DNA of 64,000 nt from Achromobacter piechaudii NBRC 102461 (GCF_001571245.1 NZ_BCTK01000007.1:1-64000), one strand, 5' to 3'; positions 29,991 to 39,877 are shown, counted from the first letter of the stretch. The notes: generated by a model from the sequence alone, not told the origin. Translations and numbers: made by a program.

Positions 29991-31208
29991 ATGAGACAGG
30001 TCTGGCGACATTGCCACGCCGCCACCATGGTGGACGGGGTGTATTCCGTGATCGACGAGGCCGCCATCGTGACGCATGCCGACCGCATCGAATGGATCGG
30101 CAAAGAAGCGGCGCTGCCGCCCGTCGACGCGGTGCATGAGCACGATCTGCGCGGGGCCTGGGTCACGCCGGGCTTGATCGACTGCCATACGCATCTGGTC
30201 TTCGGCGGCAACCGCAGCACGGAATTCGAACAGCGGCTGCAAGGCGTGGACTATGCCAAGATCGCGGCGCAAGGCGGCGGCATCGCCAGCACCGTGCGCG
30301 CCACGCGCGAGGCGTCGGAAGATGCGTTGTACGCCAGCGCCCGGCAGCGCGCGCTGCATCTGCTGCGCGACGGCGTGACCACACTGGAGATCAAATCGGG
30401 CTACGGCCTGGACCTGCCCAACGAACGCAAGATGCTGCGGGTGGCTCGGCGCTTGGGTCAGATGCTGCCCATGACCGTGCGGGCCACCTGTCTGGCCGCG
30501 CACGCCTTGCCGCCGGAATTCGCCGGCCGCCCGGACGATTACATCGACGAAGTCGCCCGCCGCATGTTGCCGGTGCTGGCGGCCGAAGGGTTGGTCGACG
30601 CGGTCGATGCATTCTGCGAGCATCTGGCGTTTTCGCCGGCGCAGGTCGAACGGGTGTTCCAGGCGGCGGCGCACCTGGATCTGCCCGTCAAGCTGCATGC
30701 CGAGCAGTTGTCCTCGCTGCATGGCGCCACGCTGGCCGCGCGTTATGGCGCGCTGTCGGCGGATCATCTTGAATACCTGACTGAAAGCGATGTGCTGGCG
30801 ATGGCTCAGGCGGGCACCGTGGCGGTCCTGTTGCCCGGCGCGTTCTACGCCCTGCGTGAAACGCAGTTGCCGCCGTTGGACCTGCTCCGCCGCCATGGCG
30901 TGCCCATCGCGATTTCCACCGATCTGAATCCGGGCACGTCACCCGTGTTGTCGTTGCGGCTGATGATGAGCATGGCCTGCACGCTGTTCCGCATGACGCC
31001 CGAAGAAGCCCTGGCCGGTGCGACGCTGCATGCGGCGCGGGCACTGGGGCTGCATGTGACGCACGGTTCGCTGGAGGTGGGCAAGGTGGCGGACTTCGTG
31101 GCGTGGGACGTTGCGCACCCGGCCGAGCTGGCGTACTGGATTGGCGGCGATCTGCCCAAGCGCGTGATCCGTCATGGCGCGCTGGTGGATGTGACGCAGC
31201 TGGCTTGA
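29991..31208 (+). CDS. hutI: Imidazolonepropionase
   Basis: A 405-residue amidohydrolase-superfamily metalloenzyme that opens the imidazolone ring to give N-formimidoyl-L-glutamate. Metal-site motifs: [12 protein letters not shown] near residue 64, LHAEQLSS, and [13 protein letters not shown] at 29991 follows AAGGAGAA by 6 bases; a further in-frame ATG at 29964 is inferior. It is the last hut gene in the window: no hutF or hutG, needed to process formimidoylglutamate, follows. Confidence 0.95.
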   Translation: MRQVWRHCHAATMVDGVYSVIDEAAIVTHADRIEWIGKEAALPPVDAVHEHDLRGAWVTPGLIDCHTHLVFGGNRSTEFEQRLQGVDYAKIAAQGGGIASTVRATREASEDALYASARQRALHLLRDGVTTLEIKSGYGLDLPNERKMLRVARRLGQMLPMTVRATCLAAHALPPEFAGRPDDYIDEVARRMLPVLAAEGLVDAVDAFCEHLAFSPAQVERVFQAAAHLDLPVKLHAEQLSSLHGATLAARYGALSADHLEYLTESDVLAMAQAGTVAVLLPGAFYALRETQLPPLDLLRRHGVPIAISTDLNPGTSPVLSLRLMMSMACTLFRMTPEEALAGATLHAARALGLHVTHGSLEVGKVADFVAWDVAHPAELAYWIGGDLPKRVIRHGALVDVTQLA

Positions 31209-31250
31209 GCGATGCACGGGCCGGATCGCGGCTCGCGCGCTTGAAGCTTC

Positions 31251-31283
31251 AAGAAAGAACGGGCACCGCGAATGCGGTGCCCG
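31251..31283 (-). terminator. Terminator between converging hutI and chemoreceptor genes
   Basis: Perfect 10-bp arms CGGGCACCGC (31260-31269) and GCGGTGCCCG (31274-31283) with a 4-base loop. On the minus strand the hairpin is followed by TTCTTTCTT, so it is oriented best for the chemoreceptor transcript and may also stop the hut transcript. Confidence 0.8.
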
Positions 31284-31334
31284 TGCTTCGGGAAATGCCG
31301 CCGCCCGGCGTGCGCCGAGCGGGTAGCGCCAGGG

Positions 31335-32933
31335 TCAGGCCGCGATGGCGAGGTGTCGCTGATCCTGGATCAACGTCGGCAGACGGAACGCGCTGACCGC
31401 GCCCTGCAAGCGCTGGGCCTGATCCTCCAGCGACGTGGCGGCCGCCGCGGCTTCTTCGACCAGCGCGGCGTTTTGCTGCGTCACCTGGTCCATCTGATTG
31501 ACCGCCGTGTTGACCTGGTCGATGCCGGTCACCTGCTCTTGCGACGCCGTGGCGATGTCGTTGACCAGCAGGGTCAGCCGTTCGATGGTTTCCAGGATCT
31601 CCTGCATGGTGCGTCCCGCCGTTTCGACCTGGGTGGAACCCGCCTGGACGGTCGCGCTCGAGGTCGAGAGCAATTGCTTGATCTCTTTGGCCGCGCCCGC
31701 GCTGCGTTGCGCCAGTGAGCGCACTTCCGCCGCCACCACCGCGAAGCCCTTGCCCTCTTCGCCCGCGCGCGCGGCTTCGACCGCCGCGTTCAGCGCCAGG
31801 ATGTTGGTCTGGAAGGCGATGCCGTCGATCACGCCGACGATGTCTTCGATACGGCCCGAGTCCTGCGCGATTTCGCGCATGGTGCTGACGGCTTCTTTCA
31901 CGGCCAGGCCGCCACGCTGGACCACCTGGCTGGCGACGACCGCCATCTGGTTGGCCTGGCGGGCGTTCTCAGCGTTGCTGGTCACGGTGGACAGCAGTTC
32001 TTCCATGCTGGCGGCGGTTTGTTCCAGCGACGCCGCCTGCTGTTCGGTGCGGCTGGACAGATCCTGGTTGCCGGCGGCGATTTCGCTGGAACCGGCATTG
32101 ATTTCCACCACGCCTTCACGCACGGCATGCACGGTGCGCACCAGGCTCTCCTGCATTTCCTGCAGGTAGGGGATGATCTGCCCCACACAGTTGCGGCCGT
32201 ATGACGGCAGGGGCGTGGTCAGGTCGCCGCCGGCGATGCGGCGAAAGTGCGCTTTGATGGCGTCCAGCGGTCGGCGCACGAAGATCACCACATAGCGGTC
32301 GCCCAATGCCAGCAACAGGAGGCAGACGGCCAGCACGATAGCCATGCTGGTGTAGGCCTGCTGGCGCTTGGCGGCCGCGCTGTCCCACAGCTGCGTTTCG
32401 CGTTCCTTGGCGTAGGCCTCGTAGTTTTCGATGCTCTTGCCAAAGGCGCGGCTGGCGGTGACCACGGCGCTGGCCGCATGTTCGCGGGCACGGGCGATGT
32501 CGCCTGCTTCCAGGTGCTGGCGCTGCACGGCGATGCCGCCGTTGACCAGTGCGTCGAAGCCGGCCTGCATGGGTTGCAGCAGCGCGGCCGGCGCGTCCTT
32601 GGCGGCCAGTTCGATGAAGATGGCTTGCTGCTTGCGCGCCTCGTTCAGCGCGGCGTCGATGCTGCGGCCTTCTTCCGCCGCTTGAGCGGTCTTGCCTTCG
32701 CCCGCGTATTCCAGCTGACGCGACAGCCGCAGGCGGGCGCGCATGATCTGGTCGTTGACCCGTGAAAGCGTCGAGACTTCATGGAGCAATTTGCTACTGT
32801 CGGCAAGCGCTTCGCCAGCGCTGCGCAGACCGTTAACGCTGATCGCCGACAGTCCGATCACCAGCGCGCTGACGGCGAGCAGGGTGCACAGGATCATGCG
32901 GCGGATCGTGATGTCTTTCAAAAACTGTGTCAT
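31335..32933 (-). CDS. Methyl-accepting chemotaxis protein
   Basis: A 532-residue chemoreceptor. A membrane helix near residues 10-32 is followed by a periplasmic four-helix-bundle sensor (to about 190), a second membrane helix ([16 protein letters not shown]), a HAMP-like linker and a cytoplasmic signalling domain. The hairpin tip [24 protein letters not shown] is highly conserved and includes the CheW/CheA contact Glu; methylation helices flank it. ATG at 32933 is chosen since [12 protein letters not shown] leads directly into the first helix. Ligand unknown; the adjacent hut operon makes an amino acid possible. No canonical CheR-docking pentapeptide was seen at the C-terminus (HLAIAA). Confidence 0.93.
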   Translation of the reverse strand: MTQFLKDITIRRMILCTLLAVSALVIGLSAISVNGLRSAGEALADSSKLLHEVSTLSRVNDQIMRARLRLSRQLEYAGEGKTAQAAEEGRSIDAALNEARKQQAIFIELAAKDAPAALLQPMQAGFDALVNGGIAVQRQHLEAGDIARAREHAASAVVTASRAFGKSIENYEAYAKERETQLWDSAAAKRQQAYTSMAIVLAVCLLLLALGDRYVVIFVRRPLDAIKAHFRRIAGGDLTTPLPSYGRNCVGQIIPYLQEMQESLVRTVHAVREGVVEINAGSSEIAAGNQDLSSRTEQQAASLEQTAASMEELLSTVTSNAENARQANQMAVVASQVVQRGGLAVKEAVSTMREIAQDSGRIEDIVGVIDGIAFQTNILALNAAVEAARAGEEGKGFAVVAAEVRSLAQRSAGAAKEIKQLLSTSSATVQAGSTQVETAGRTMQEILETIERLTLLVNDIATASQEQVTGIDQVNTAVNQMDQVTQQNAALVEEAAAAATSLEDQAQRLQGAVSAFRLPTLIQDQRHLAIAA

Positions 32934-33083
32934 AGCGAGTCGTCCCCCCAAATACAGCGAGTGCTGCATTCACAACAACGACTGCGCCTCACAGATATTT
33001 AGGCGACTGTTGCACAACTTACCAATATGTCTACCCGTTCGACGAATATATCGACAAATAGCGCAACAATGTCGCGCAGATGA

Positions 33084-34502
33084 CTATTTGGAAGGGCGCG
33101 CCACGGACGGAGACAGGGGCTCGGAGGCATCAAAGCGCAGGCGCGAGAAGCTGGCGATAGCGGCCAGCGCGGCGCACAACCCACCCAGCCACAAGGCGGC
33201 GACGGCGCCATGCGAGGTGGATACGTGAAAGCATGCCGCCACCAGCGCCGCGCCCGATGCCTGGCCCAATAAGCGCACCGTGCCGATCATGCCGCTGGCG
33301 CCGCCTGCGCGCGAGGCGGGCGCGGAGGTCATGATGGCGCGCAGGTTGGGCGATTGAAAAAAGCCGAAGCCCGCGCCGCAGATCGCCATGCGCCAGCAGA
33401 TGTCCCAGACCGACGGCGCGGCGGGCAGCAGCGCCATCAGCGCCAGGCCCAGCGCCAGCAGCGACAGCCCGACCCCGCCCAGAATGCCCGCCGGGTAGTG
33501 GTCGGACAGGCGGCCGGCGATAGGGGCCATGATGGCCACCACCACCGGCCAGGGCGTGATCAGGAAGCCGGTATGGACCTGGCTGTAGCCCAGCACGGTC
33601 TGGAACATGAAGGGCAGCGAGACAAAAGCCAGCGCCTGCGCGGCGAAGGCGCAGACGGCGGTGGCGGCGGACAGGGCGAACAGCGGCCGGCGCAGCAGGT
33701 CGACGGCCAGGATGGGCGCGGGGTGGCCGGCCTGGCGCCGCATCAGCAGCCACAAGGTGGCGATGGCGCCGCCCCATTCCAGCGTGACGCGCGGCCACGG
33801 CGCGCCTTGCGCGAGTTCGTTGGAGCCCAGCACGAACAGTCCCAGCGTCAGCGCGCACAGTGCGGCGGCGATGCCGTCGAACGCATGCGGCGCGCGCGCC
33901 GTTTCAGGCAGGCCGCGCAAGCCCAGGACGGCCGCCACGATACCGATGGGCACGTTGATGAGGAATAGCCAATGCCAGGACCCCAGCAGCAGGATGGCGG
34001 ATGCGGCGGTGGGCCCGGCCGCGAACGACAGCCCGACTACCATCGCATTCAGGCCCAGGCCCCTTCCCAGCATCGAAGACGGATAGATGAAGCGCAGCAG
34101 CGCGCCGTTCACGCTCATGACGCCAGCCGCGCCCAGCCCCTGCAGGATGCGCGCCACCACCAGCACCGGCAAAGACGGCGCCAGGCCGCAGGCCAGCGAC
34201 GACAGCGTGAACACGATCAAACCCGCGATGTAAACGCGGCGGTGACCCAGGATTTCTCCCAGCGCGGCGGCGGGCAACAGGCCGGCCACCATGGCCAGCT
34301 GATAGCCGCTGATGACCCAGATCGAACCCGCGTCGCTGGCCTGAAGGTCGCGCGCGATGGTGGGCAGCGCGGTGTTGGCGATGGCCGTGTCCAGGCTGGC
34401 CATGCAAACCGCCAGCATGACGGCCAGCAGCGCGCCCAGGCGTTCCGAAGCAGGCAGGCCGGCGCCAGCCGGATAAACGGTGTTGCGTGAGAACGAGAGC
34501 AT
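33084..34502 (-). CDS. MFS transporter, DHA2/EmrB-type drug exporter
   Basis: A 472-residue inner-membrane protein with about 14 hydrophobic segments. The DHA2 signature MASLDTAIANTALPTIARDLQ lies in the first helix and LGEILGHRRVYIAGLIVFTLSS covers the loop 2-3 motif. Proton-driven export of drugs or metabolites is the usual role. It is the third gene on the minus strand after another MFS gene and the Gcr-like gene but separated by ~195 bp, so it may have its own promoter. No regulator is adjacent. Confidence 0.88.
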   Translation of the reverse strand: MLSFSRNTVYPAGAGLPASERLGALLAVMLAVCMASLDTAIANTALPTIARDLQASDAGSIWVISGYQLAMVAGLLPAAALGEILGHRRVYIAGLIVFTLSSLACGLAPSLPVLVVARILQGLGAAGVMSVNGALLRFIYPSSMLGRGLGLNAMVVGLSFAAGPTAASAILLLGSWHWLFLINVPIGIVAAVLGLRGLPETARAPHAFDGIAAALCALTLGLFVLGSNELAQGAPWPRVTLEWGGAIATLWLLMRRQAGHPAPILAVDLLRRPLFALSAATAVCAFAAQALAFVSLPFMFQTVLGYSQVHTGFLITPWPVVVAIMAPIAGRLSDHYPAGILGGVGLSLLALGLALMALLPAAPSVWDICWRMAICGAGFGFFQSPNLRAIMTSAPASRAGGASGMIGTVRLLGQASGAALVAACFHVSTSHGAVAALWLGGLCAALAAIASFSRLRFDASEPLSPSVARPSK

Positions 34503-34696
34503 GAGGCGGCGTCAGGGGCGAGGCGTGCGGGGCGGGGCGTCCGGCAACGTGAGGACTGATTCTAATGCGGCATCGGGATTCAACGCTTCGTCAGGACGGC
34601 GAGGCGGAGGCGTAGGCCGGGCGCCCGCCCAAGCCGCGCCCCGGCCAGGCGACTGCAAGGAAGTCGTCACCGCCACCACCACGTGTTGACGAGCGC

Positions 34697-36799
34697 CTAG
34701 GGTGTGGCGGTGGGCGCTGGTCTGGGCTTGACCGGCCAGAACAGCGTCGCGGGCCGTTGCCAGATGCGTTGCCGCACGCCTGCCGACAGGGAATCGCGAT
34801 CGCGGCGGCGCAGGTCGCGGGAACGCATCGCCACGTTGAAGGCCAGCGCGAAGCTGACGCCGACATTCAGGATGCCCGTCAACGCAATGCCCGCCACGGC
34901 CAGCCAGAACTCCTGCGTGTGCACGACCTGCCATCCCAGCGTGCCGATCACGGTGCCCAGCTGCCCGGCGCTCAGTGTCACGTGGCGCACCTCGACGTGC
35001 GGCCCGAAGAAGCTGACGATGGCCGGCCCCAATCCCAGCATCAGGCCCAGCGACACATTGCCCGCGATGCCCGAGATGTTGCGTTGCCAGAACCCCGCCC
35101 AGCGCGCCGCGCCGCGTTCGCCCAGCAGGTGCCGCGCGCGCCGGTTGTAGGCCATCACGTCATGCACGCGGTGCAGCGCAAACCAGTTGTCGGCCCAGCC
35201 CGCGATCAGGCTGGACAGCCACAGCAGCACGCCGGTGGCGGCGGCGTAGAGCGGCGTGGGTCCCCATGCCGAGAACGAGGCCAGCGTCTCGTGGGCTTTG
35301 TCGGCGTTGATCAGCGGCCGGTCCAGGCCATTGACCGCGACCCACTGCACGGCCCAGGCCAGCGGAAACACCACGGCCAGATTGCCCAGGATGGCCGCGG
35401 CGTTGGAGCGGATCATCGCCATCGTGTCGTCCAGGAAGGCGTCGCGCCCTTCGGGCGTGTAGGCGTCGTCCAGCCGGTGGGCCAGCGCGGGGCCGGTCAT
35501 CGCGGGCTGCTTGGTGGCAAGCGTGAAATGGGAAAAGTGAATGACGAGAAACCCGCCCGCGTAGTTCAGCGACGCAAGCAGCCCCTCGATGAACTTGTCC
35601 AGATGCAGCGACACGATGAAAAATTTCAGATAGACCGTGAACACCATGACGAAGCCGCCGCCCAGCGACGCCTTGAGCATGGTCAGGTATTCCACCGCGT
35701 CCCGCGCGATGTAGTGCTCTCCCGTTTCGGCGGTGCGCTCCATGACGCGGCGCGCCAGTTGCGCGAAAGACGAAGCGGCCAGGTGGCGGATGCTGCTGCG
35801 CGCCTGGGTCGAGCGGATCAGCTCGGCGGTCAGGTGCACGAACTTGTGCCGCTGAGTGGGGTCGACCCAGACTCCCAGCAGCAGTTCGATACGGGCCACG
35901 CGCAGCTTCATGCGTTCGATCTGGAAGACCACTTCGACCGATACGCCGTTCTTCTCCAGTTCGTCGTACACGCCCTGGGCGGCGGCGCGGCAGCCGTCTA
36001 GCAGCGCGCGGAACATGTTCAGGCGGCGGCCGAATACGTCGCGCGGCGTGTCCGGCGTGGTGGCGCACAGCTCGGTCGCCGCCGTGGCCAGCGCGAAGAA
36101 GGGAGATTCCTCGACCCGGCCGGGCAAGCGCGAGCGGATGTCCTGGCTCAGGCCGGTGGCGCGAACCTGGCTGACCAGCACCTGGATGCTGCTGGTCAAG
36201 GCCTGTTCCAGCCGGGGCGAAAGCGGCTCGGCGCCGCTGGCGTCGGGAGCCAGCGGGTGCGCCACCGCGTCACCCGAGCGAAACAGCCTGCGCATGCGGG
36301 CCAGGGTGTCGTCGTCCAGCGACTCGATCCACGCGGCATCGCCCGCGCGCCGGAAGATCAGGGAGAACAGCCCAAACATGTCGGGGCGGTTGGGCGGCGG
36401 CGGCAGCAGGCGGGCTTGGGCGCGTTCCCAGAATTCGCCCCAGAAGCCCGGGTGCGACGCCACGCCGGTGTCGCACAGCAAGGACGTGGGGTCGTTGTCG
36501 GCCACCAGCGAGCGCAAGGTGGCGGCCACGCGCGCGGCGCGTTCGGGATTGTGTTCCAGCACTTGCAGCACGTAGCGCAAGCGCGCGTGCTGGGGGTGGC
36601 GGACGGACTCGGCGGCCCCGTCGGCGGGCAGCGTGGGCGCGGCCGGCGCGCTGGGGCGATCAAGCCAGCGGCACAGATCCACCATCCACATGTTGCGGTC
36701 GGCCAGCGGTGCGTCGGGATCGGCGCTGGCGAGGATGACGTCCAACTGCGGACCGCCGTGGCGCGCGGCCCGCCACTTGCGCCAAAGGGATGTGAGCAT
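34697..36799 (-). CDS. Gcr-like protein (annotated family: site-specific recombinase), likely a membrane protein
   Basis: A 700-residue protein resembling the neisserial gcr family that databases name site-specific recombinase. The N-terminal ~330 residues are soluble and rich in helices. From about residue 370 there are at least six hydrophobic stretches (for example GGGFVMVFTVYLKFFIVSLHL, AILGNLAVVFPLAWAVQWVAV, FWLAVAGIALTGILNVGVSFA). No tyrosine- or serine-recombinase active-site pattern was recognised, and no recombination sites or mobile-element context are seen. An integral membrane function therefore seems more likely. The start lies 15 bp after an MFS gene, so the two are probably co-transcribed. 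Confidence 0.7.
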   Translation of the reverse strand: MLTSLWRKWRAARHGGPQLDVILASADPDAPLADRNMWMVDLCRWLDRPSAPAAPTLPADGAAESVRHPQHARLRYVLQVLEHNPERAARVAATLRSLVADNDPTSLLCDTGVASHPGFWGEFWERAQARLLPPPPNRPDMFGLFSLIFRRAGDAAWIESLDDDTLARMRRLFRSGDAVAHPLAPDASGAEPLSPRLEQALTSSIQVLVSQVRATGLSQDIRSRLPGRVEESPFFALATAATELCATTPDTPRDVFGRRLNMFRALLDGCRAAAQGVYDELEKNGVSVEVVFQIERMKLRVARIELLLGVWVDPTQRHKFVHLTAELIRSTQARSSIRHLAASSFAQLARRVMERTAETGEHYIARDAVEYLTMLKASLGGGFVMVFTVYLKFFIVSLHLDKFIEGLLASLNYAGGFLVIHFSHFTLATKQPAMTGPALAHRLDDAYTPEGRDAFLDDTMAMIRSNAAAILGNLAVVFPLAWAVQWVAVNGLDRPLINADKAHETLASFSAWGPTPLYAAATGVLLWLSSLIAGWADNWFALHRVHDVMAYNRRARHLLGERGAARWAGFWQRNISGIAGNVSLGLMLGLGPAIVSFFGPHVEVRHVTLSAGQLGTVIGTLGWQVVHTQEFWLAVAGIALTGILNVGVSFALAFNVAMRSRDLRRRDRDSLSAGVRQRIWQRPATLFWPVKPRPAPTATP

Positions 36800-36814
36800 G
36801 GGCGGCCTCGCGGG

Positions 36815-38506
36815 TCAGGGGGCTTCGGGGTGGCGGCGCAGGGAGAACCCCTGCGCTTCATTCATGGCCAGGTAGCTGACGTTGCGCGACACCACCGGCG
36901 GTTGCTCGCCGCCATGCAGGGCCCGCACCTCGTCCAGCACCATCTTGTCGGCCAGCGTCATGCGATCGATCATGCGCAGATACTGCATCCGGCTTTCCAC
37001 AAGGAACACTTCGCGCCAGATGCCTTCGCGTTCCAGGTCGCGGAACAGTTGCCACTGCTGCGCGCCATTGCGCAGTCGCAGCAGCCGCAGGGGATGCGCG
37101 GCGGCGATCAGCGCGCGCAGCTTGTCCTGGTCGATCTGGTATTCCACCGCGACCAGCACTGCGCCATGCTGCGTATTGAAGCCGGCGGCGGCCATGGCGG
37201 GCTCAACGTCGTCCACGCGCGCGAGCGATTGCGCGTCCACGTGCTCAGGCAGACGCGAGCGGTACAGCAGCGCCACCGTGATGCCCAGCATGATGCCGGC
37301 GGTGGTCAGCGCCCCGGACACGCCCATGGTGCCGGCAAAGTGGCCCCACATGAACGAGCCGGCCGCCAGCCCGCCAAAGATGGCGGTCTGGTACAGCGCC
37401 AGCGACCGGGCCTTGACCCAGTCCGGCACCAGCAGTTGCACGGTGGTGTTGTAGGTCGCCAGTACGCCGATCCAGCAACTGCCCGACACCAGCAACGCCG
37501 GGAACGCCACCCATAGCGTATCGGTCAGGCCCAGCGCCGCGAGGCACACTGCCAGCAGCGCGGCGGCCACGGTGATCAGCGCGCTGGCGCCCCAGGCCTG
37601 CCGGATGCGCCGCACGACGACGCTGCCCAGAATGGCGCCCACGCCCAGCGCGCCCAGCATGTAGCCATACAGCAAGGCGCTGCCGTCCGCGTGTTCGTGC
37701 GCCAGCAAGGGCAGCAAGGCCCACAAGGCGCTGGCCGACAGGCCAAAGGCGAACGAGCGCAGCATCACCACGCGCGTCACCGTTGAATGCTGCGTGTAGC
37801 GCAGCGCGGCGACGACGCCTTCCAGCAAACCCTCCGGCGGCAAGCGCCGCACGGGCACCACGCGCCGCCAGCGCCAGATGGCCCAGACCAGGGCGCCGTA
37901 ACAGACGCAGTTCAACAGGAAGACCCACGGCGCGCCCATCGCACCCAGCAGCAGGCCGCCGATGGCCGGACCGACCGCTCGCGCCACGTTGAAGTTCACG
38001 CTATTGAGCAGCACGGCGCTGCCCACGTGTTCACGCGGCACCTGCTCGCCCACGGCGGCTTGCCAGGCCGGGGTCACGACGGCGCTGCCGATGGCGATGC
38101 AGAAGACCGATGCGATCAGCGTGATCGGGTGCAGTAGGCCCGCGAACGCCAGGATGGTGATGAAGACGCCACCTGCCAGCTCAAGCAGCATGCCGGCCAG
38201 CATGACCTTGCGGCGGTCGTAGTTGTCGGCAAGCACGCCGGTAAGAATGGACAGCGCCACCAGCGGGAAGGCGGCGGCCACCTGGATCATGGCGACCATC
38301 AGCGGGCTGCTCTGCTCGGTGGTGATGATCCACGCGGCGGCGACGGACTGCGCCCAGGTGCCCAGGTTGGCGAACAGGTTCGCAATCCAGATGATGCGAA
38401 ACGCGGGGAATGCGAAGGGGGACAGCGTGCTGACGGTCAGTGGCGCGGCGGGTGCGGCGGGCGCTTTGGGCGGCAGGTCGGCGGAGGGAGAGACGGGTTG
38501 GAGCAT
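36815..38506 (-). CDS. MFS_3-family exporter with C-terminal cytosolic extension
   Basis: A 563-residue protein. Residues ~25-415 form 12 membrane helices of an MFS_3/EntS-type exporter (FPAFRIIWIANLFANLGTWAQ, LTGVLADNYDRRKVMLAGM). It then continues with ~140 soluble residues (from VDDVEPAMAAAGFNTQHGAVL) containing VEYQIDQDKLRALI and GIWREVFLVESRMQYLRMIDR, a ferredoxin-like/ABM-like extension also seen in other MFS_3 members. Export of a siderophore or other small molecule is possible. It is the promoter-proximal gene of a pair with the Gcr-like gene. Confidence 0.85.
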   Translation of the reverse strand: MLQPVSPSADLPPKAPAAPAAPLTVSTLSPFAFPAFRIIWIANLFANLGTWAQSVAAAWIITTEQSSPLMVAMIQVAAAFPLVALSILTGVLADNYDRRKVMLAGMLLELAGGVFITILAFAGLLHPITLIASVFCIAIGSAVVTPAWQAAVGEQVPREHVGSAVLLNSVNFNVARAVGPAIGGLLLGAMGAPWVFLLNCVCYGALVWAIWRWRRVVPVRRLPPEGLLEGVVAALRYTQHSTVTRVVMLRSFAFGLSASALWALLPLLAHEHADGSALLYGYMLGALGVGAILGSVVVRRIRQAWGASALITVAAALLAVCLAALGLTDTLWVAFPALLVSGSCWIGVLATYNTTVQLLVPDWVKARSLALYQTAIFGGLAAGSFMWGHFAGTMGVSGALTTAGIMLGITVALLYRSRLPEHVDAQSLARVDDVEPAMAAAGFNTQHGAVLVAVEYQIDQDKLRALIAAAHPLRLLRLRNGAQQWQLFRDLEREGIWREVFLVESRMQYLRMIDRMTLADKMVLDEVRALHGGEQPPVVSRNVSYLAMNEAQGFSLRRHPEAP

Positions 38507-39008
38507 AGGGGCTCGGGGGCGCGTCTTGGTCTGCCCGGTGGACCGGGCGTTGCACGGGTGATCAATGGTACGCCGGATTCAGCGCGGCGGTGCAGCGCGC
38601 CGGGCGGTGGATAACACTGTGGGTAAGCCAGTGGATTGGCAGTGGAAAGCCGGTGGATAGGCGGTGGACAACGCGGGATAACTTGGGGCTGACGCCAGGG
38701 GCGGAAAGGCGGACGAGGCAATTTCCAGGCAGGGATAGCTTGGTGGTGTCGATGATCCGCAATGAGCATGCCGGCGAATAACTTTTAGTGACGCATGATT
38801 GGCTGCTGTTTCCGGGTTTTCCCGGGGATATGGGGTACGCTGCCCGGGGTTCGCGCGGGTGGCCTGCTTGCTGTCCGGACGCTTCGTATTTTTCGGTGCG
38901 TTCGGCTTGCGCGGGCGGTCCGCGCTATCTGTCGAACTGCTTGTTCGAACCGCCTGTCCGCGATTTGGGGCCGGCGCTTCAGCCATTTACCTTCTGCCGT
39001 TTCCTGCC
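38507..39008. other. 502-bp region between divergent genes, carrying phased GTGGATA repeats
   Basis: No gene is supported here. Frames reaching into the DUF2809 gene extend back to 38799 but lack a ribosome site and a plausible protein. The region holds an array of GTGGATA-like units (listed separately). Promoters for the MFS gene (minus) and DUF2809 gene (plus) must lie here. Confidence 0.5.
38607..38682 (+). repeat. Helically phased GTGGATA-like repeats
   Basis: Units GTGGATAAC (38607), GTGGGTAAG (38619), GTGGATTGG (38631), GTGGAAAGC (38642), GTGGATAGG (38653), GTGGACAAC (38664) and a weaker CGGGATAAC (38674) are spaced 10-12 bp apart. The first differs by one base from the reverse complement of a DnaA box (TGTGGATAA). 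Spacing near one DNA turn suggests stacked protein binding on one face. Confidence 0.7.
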
Positions 39009-39440
39009 ATGACCCTGACCTTCAACGGGCGCGCGTTCGTCGCCCTGCTTGCCGTTACCGCGCTGCTGGCGCTGATTGCGCTGTATGGCGCGCCCTATCC
39101 GTTCCTGCGCGGCTTCCTGGGCGATGTGATCGCGGTGGGCTGGGCATATCTGGTGTATCGCACGTTCATCCGCGCGCAGGTCCTGCCGCTGGCGATCGCG
39201 GCGTTGCTCACGGGATATGCGGTGGAGTTTTGCCAATATCTGGCAAAGCAGTATGGCCTTCAGATCCAGCAGCCGATCCTGCGCGTGGTGCTGGGCAGCG
39301 TGCCCGACTGGTGGGACGTGCTGGCCTATACCGTGGGGTTCGTGGTGGTGCTGCTGTTGGCTGGCGCCAACCAGCGTCGCCAACAGGCCGTATCTCTACA
39401 GAATGCACGCTTGCGCGCCAGCCTGCGTGCTCGCCGCTAA
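39009..39440 (+). CDS. DUF2809 family membrane protein
   Basis: A 143-residue protein with four hydrophobic segments and the DUF2809 C-terminal pattern GSVPDWWDVLAYTVGFVVVLLLA. Function unknown; related families are VanZ-like small membrane proteins. ATG at 39009 gives a conventional start (MTLTFNGRAFVALL). The C-terminal tail is Arg-rich (LRASLRARR), consistent with a cytoplasmic end. Confidence 0.78.
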   Translation: MTLTFNGRAFVALLAVTALLALIALYGAPYPFLRGFLGDVIAVGWAYLVYRTFIRAQVLPLAIAALLTGYAVEFCQYLAKQYGLQIQQPILRVVLGSVPDWWDVLAYTVGFVVVLLLAGANQRRQQAVSLQNARLRASLRARR

Positions 39441-39448
39441 CCTGCGCG

Positions 39449-39478
39449 AATAAAACGGCCCCGGGGTAGACGCCCCGG
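39449..39478 (-). terminator. Terminator hairpin between DUF2809 and small hypothetical gene
   Basis: Arms CCGGGG (39461-39466) and CCCCGG (39473-39478) with a six-base loop. On the minus strand the hairpin is followed by CCGTTTTATT, so it best fits the end of the minus-strand small gene. Confidence 0.65.
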
Positions 39479-39491
39479 AGCGGTCCAGACA

Positions 39492-39707
39492 TCAACCTGC
39501 TTGATACATCGGCTCGTCGTCGTTACGACGGGCTGCGGTCGCTTGCGCGCGCAGCGGTTGCAGGCGGGCATTGCGGAAGGGGGCGAACAGTTCGGCCCAC
39601 GACGAAGGGAACAAGGGCGTGGCGTGGCGCACCGCATCGCGGCGGGCGTAATGCGTCAGCAGCTGCTGGCCGATGGGGGCGTCTCCAAGAGGATGGCGGG
39701 TATTCAT
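39492..39707 (-). CDS. Small hypothetical protein
   Basis: 71 residues beginning MNTRHPLGDAPIGQQLLTHY and ending NDDEPMYQAG; no family recognised. ATG at 39707 has GGA about seven bases ahead; two more in-frame ATGs lie at 39722 and 39740. Support for a real gene: a terminator-like hairpin follows directly, the composition is not that of a shadow frame, and no other gene occupies the space. Soluble, no membrane segment. Confidence 0.5.
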   Translation of the reverse strand: MNTRHPLGDAPIGQQLLTHYARRDAVRHATPLFPSSWAELFAPFRNARLQPLRAQATAARRNDDEPMYQAG

Positions 39708-39877
39708 GGTATTTCCGTATTGCATTGAAAGTGTATTCATTGTACTAGCGGCGCCCGCCCTCGTCCAGTCCGCCCCGGCCTACGCTCGCAGGCTGTTAAC
39801 GCGTTGATATCTAAGGATCTGCCCCCTTTTTGCCAGGCTTTCTCCGGGAATGCCCTAGCAGTCTTAAACAGTAGACG

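Noticed and set aside
34697-36799. Mobile element or integron-type recombinase
   Set aside because: Although the family name says recombinase, there are no active-site motifs, flanking repeats or cargo genes.
38795-39008. N-terminal extension or separate gene before DUF2809
   Set aside because: Several overlapping frames exist, but none has a start signal; the DUF2809 protein starts naturally at 39009.
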